Assembly: GCA_050732935.1 (NCBI GenBank)
Contig: JBOHRW010000176.1
Span: 1-6,711 of the forward strand
Length of the DNA: 6,711 bases
Source of the DNA: DASRVA01 sp050732935
GTDB taxonomy: Bacteria > Gemmatimonadota > Gemmatimonadetes > JACCXV01 > JAHWKZ01
Direction: 5' to 3'
Shown here: positions 5,788 to 6,711 of the stretch, piece by piece
How the letters are laid out: the number at the start of each line of letters is the position of its first letter
Position numbering within the stretch: the stretch's first letter is position 1
The notes under the pieces: model-generated
Told to the model about the DNA's origin: nothing
Database searches by the model: none
What the model saw: only the letters and a program-made list of their open reading frames with translations
Translations under genes and position numbers: made by a program

Positions 5788-6711
5788 ATGCCGAGAATCG
5801 CCCTCCACACCCAGATCCTGCTGGGCCTGGTCCTGGGCGCGGTGGCGGGGATCGTGGTCGGTCCCTCGATCGCCGTGATCAAGCCGGTCGGCGATCTCTT
5901 CATCCGCCTCATCACGATGATCGTCGTGCCCCTCGTCTTCGCCTCGATCCTGATCGGCGTCGCGAGCCTCGGCGACCTCGCCAAGCTGGGGCGGATCGGC
6001 GTCAAGACGATCGCCTACTACCTCGTCACGACCTCCATTGCGATCACGATCGGGCTGACGCTCGCCAACATCGTGCAGCCGGGCTCGCGTCTGGCGCCCG
6101 ACATCAAGGACCGGCTTCTAGCCGACTTTGCCGGCGCGGCCGAAACCTCGATCGAGCAGGCCACGGCCAAGCCGAGCGTGGTCGACACCCTGCTCGACAT
6201 CGTCCCCACCAACCCCGCCGCATCGATGGCCGAGGCCAACATGCTGCAGGTCATCTTCTTCGCCCTGGTGTTCGGGATCGCGCTGACGTATCTGGACCGC
6301 GAGAAGTCGGATCCGGTCATCCGCTTCATGGATGCGGTCAACGAGGCCATGATCCAGCTCGTCCACCTGGTCATGAAGGTCGCGCCCTACGGAGTGTTTG
6401 CGCTGATCGCGGCCATCATCGGCCAGTACGGGCTGGGCATCCTGAAGACGCTCGTCGTCTACTCGCTCGTCGTGGTGGTCGGGCTCGCCATCCACATGGG
6501 AGTCGTCTACCCGACGGCCGTCCGGCTCCTGGCGGGGATGAACCCGATTCACTTCTTCCGCGGAATCGCCCCGGCCCAGCTGGTCGCGTTCAGCACGTCG
6601 TCGTCGAACGCCACCCTGCCGGTGACGATGGAGTGCGCCGAGGAGAACCTGGGGGTGAGCGAGGAGGTATCGGCGGTCGTGCTGCCGCTCGGGGCCACCA
6701 TCAACATGGAC
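5788..6711 (+). CDS. Dicarboxylate/amino acid:cation symporter (GltP/DctA family), 3' end outside window
   Basis: Secondary transporter of the DAACS family, an integral inner-membrane protein that imports glutamate/aspartate or C4-dicarboxylates with protons or sodium. 308 codons are open from ATG 5788 to the window edge; family members are usually 400-440 residues, so about 100-130 are missing. The N-terminus MPRIALHTQILLGLVLGAVAG is typical of TM1. PVGDLFIRLITMIVVPLVF (33-51) is the TM2 family signature. PTNPAASMAEANMLQVIFFALVFGIAL lies mid-protein, and FSTSSSNATLPVT (268-280) is the serine-rich reentrant hairpin HP1. The window ends in PLGATINMD (300-308), the start of the TM7 NMDGT motif that contributes to cation and substrate binding. 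Residues separating aspartate/glutamate from dicarboxylate carriers lie mostly in TM8, outside the window, so I leave the substrate open. It is transcribed divergently from truA and shows no functional link to the purine cluster. Confidence 0.95.
   Translation, partial: MPRIALHTQILLGLVLGAVAGIVVGPSIAVIKPVGDLFIRLITMIVVPLVFASILIGVASLGDLAKLGRIGVKTIAYYLVTTSIAITIGLTLANIVQPGSRLAPDIKDRLLADFAGAAETSIEQATAKPSVVDTLLDIVPTNPAASMAEANMLQVIFFALVFGIALTYLDREKSDPVIRFMDAVNEAMIQLVHLVMKVAPYGVFALIAAIIGQYGLGILKTLVVYSLVVVVGLAIHMGVVYPTAVRLLAGMNPIHFFRGIAPAQLVAFSTSSSNATLPVTMECAEENLGVSEEVSAVVLPLGATINMD

Noticed and set aside
4953..6005. A 350-residue TruA starting at 6005
   Set aside because: The extra 105 residues would cross the intergenic region and run antisense to the symporter. 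TruA homology starts at the ATG at 5690.
6018..6552. Two minus-strand open frames opposite the symporter
   Set aside because: They are antisense to a well-conserved transporter. The His/Asp-rich or Ser/Met-rich translations resemble complementary-strand artefacts.

Overview
The window (roughly two-thirds G+C by eye, with strong G/C preference at third codon positions) is a compact bacterial chromosomal segment. Six minus-strand genes run from about 5690 down past position 1, and one plus-strand gene starts at 5788 and runs off the right edge. Nothing in it looks mobile: I found no transposase, integrase, tRNA, rRNA or CRISPR repeat. The source is a GC-rich bacterium that carries the three-protein FGAM synthase (separate PurS, PurQ and small PurL) and a long-form PurC. 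That set occurs in Actinobacteria, Gemmatimonadota, Chloroflexi and similar phyla. The HtrA and PurC sequences remind me of Gemmatimonadota or Acidobacteria-like lineages, but this is an impression, not a placement.

Minus strand, in order of transcription: truA (tRNA pseudouridine synthase, 5690-4953); an HtrA/Deg serine protease with an N-terminal membrane anchor and two PDZ domains (4963-3536), overlapping truA by 11 bases; a 48-base gap holding a GC-rich hairpin and a possible promoter; then purC (3487-2525), purS (2528-2274), purQ (2277-1573) and purL (1576 to beyond position 1, 525 residues visible). The pur genes encode two steps of de novo IMP synthesis: FGAR to FGAM (PurS/Q/L) and CAIR to SAICAR (PurC). 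Each of the three pur junctions is the same 4-base overlap, GTGA, in which a GTG start shares bases with the upstream TGA stop.

Plus strand: after a 97-base divergent intergenic region, a dicarboxylate/amino-acid:cation symporter of the GltP/DctA family starts at 5788. Its first 308 residues are in the window.

The most useful observations concern expression. The first genes of transcription units (truA, purC, symporter) have no recognisable Shine-Dalgarno. Two of them have a TAnnnT -10-like hexamer only 8-9 bases before the start codon, which suggests leaderless mRNAs. Most genes internal to an operon do have SD sequences. The other point of note is an Asp in place of the usual Glu in the PurQ catalytic triad. 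I see no convincing undescribed system here; this is mostly core metabolism with some interesting regulatory architecture.
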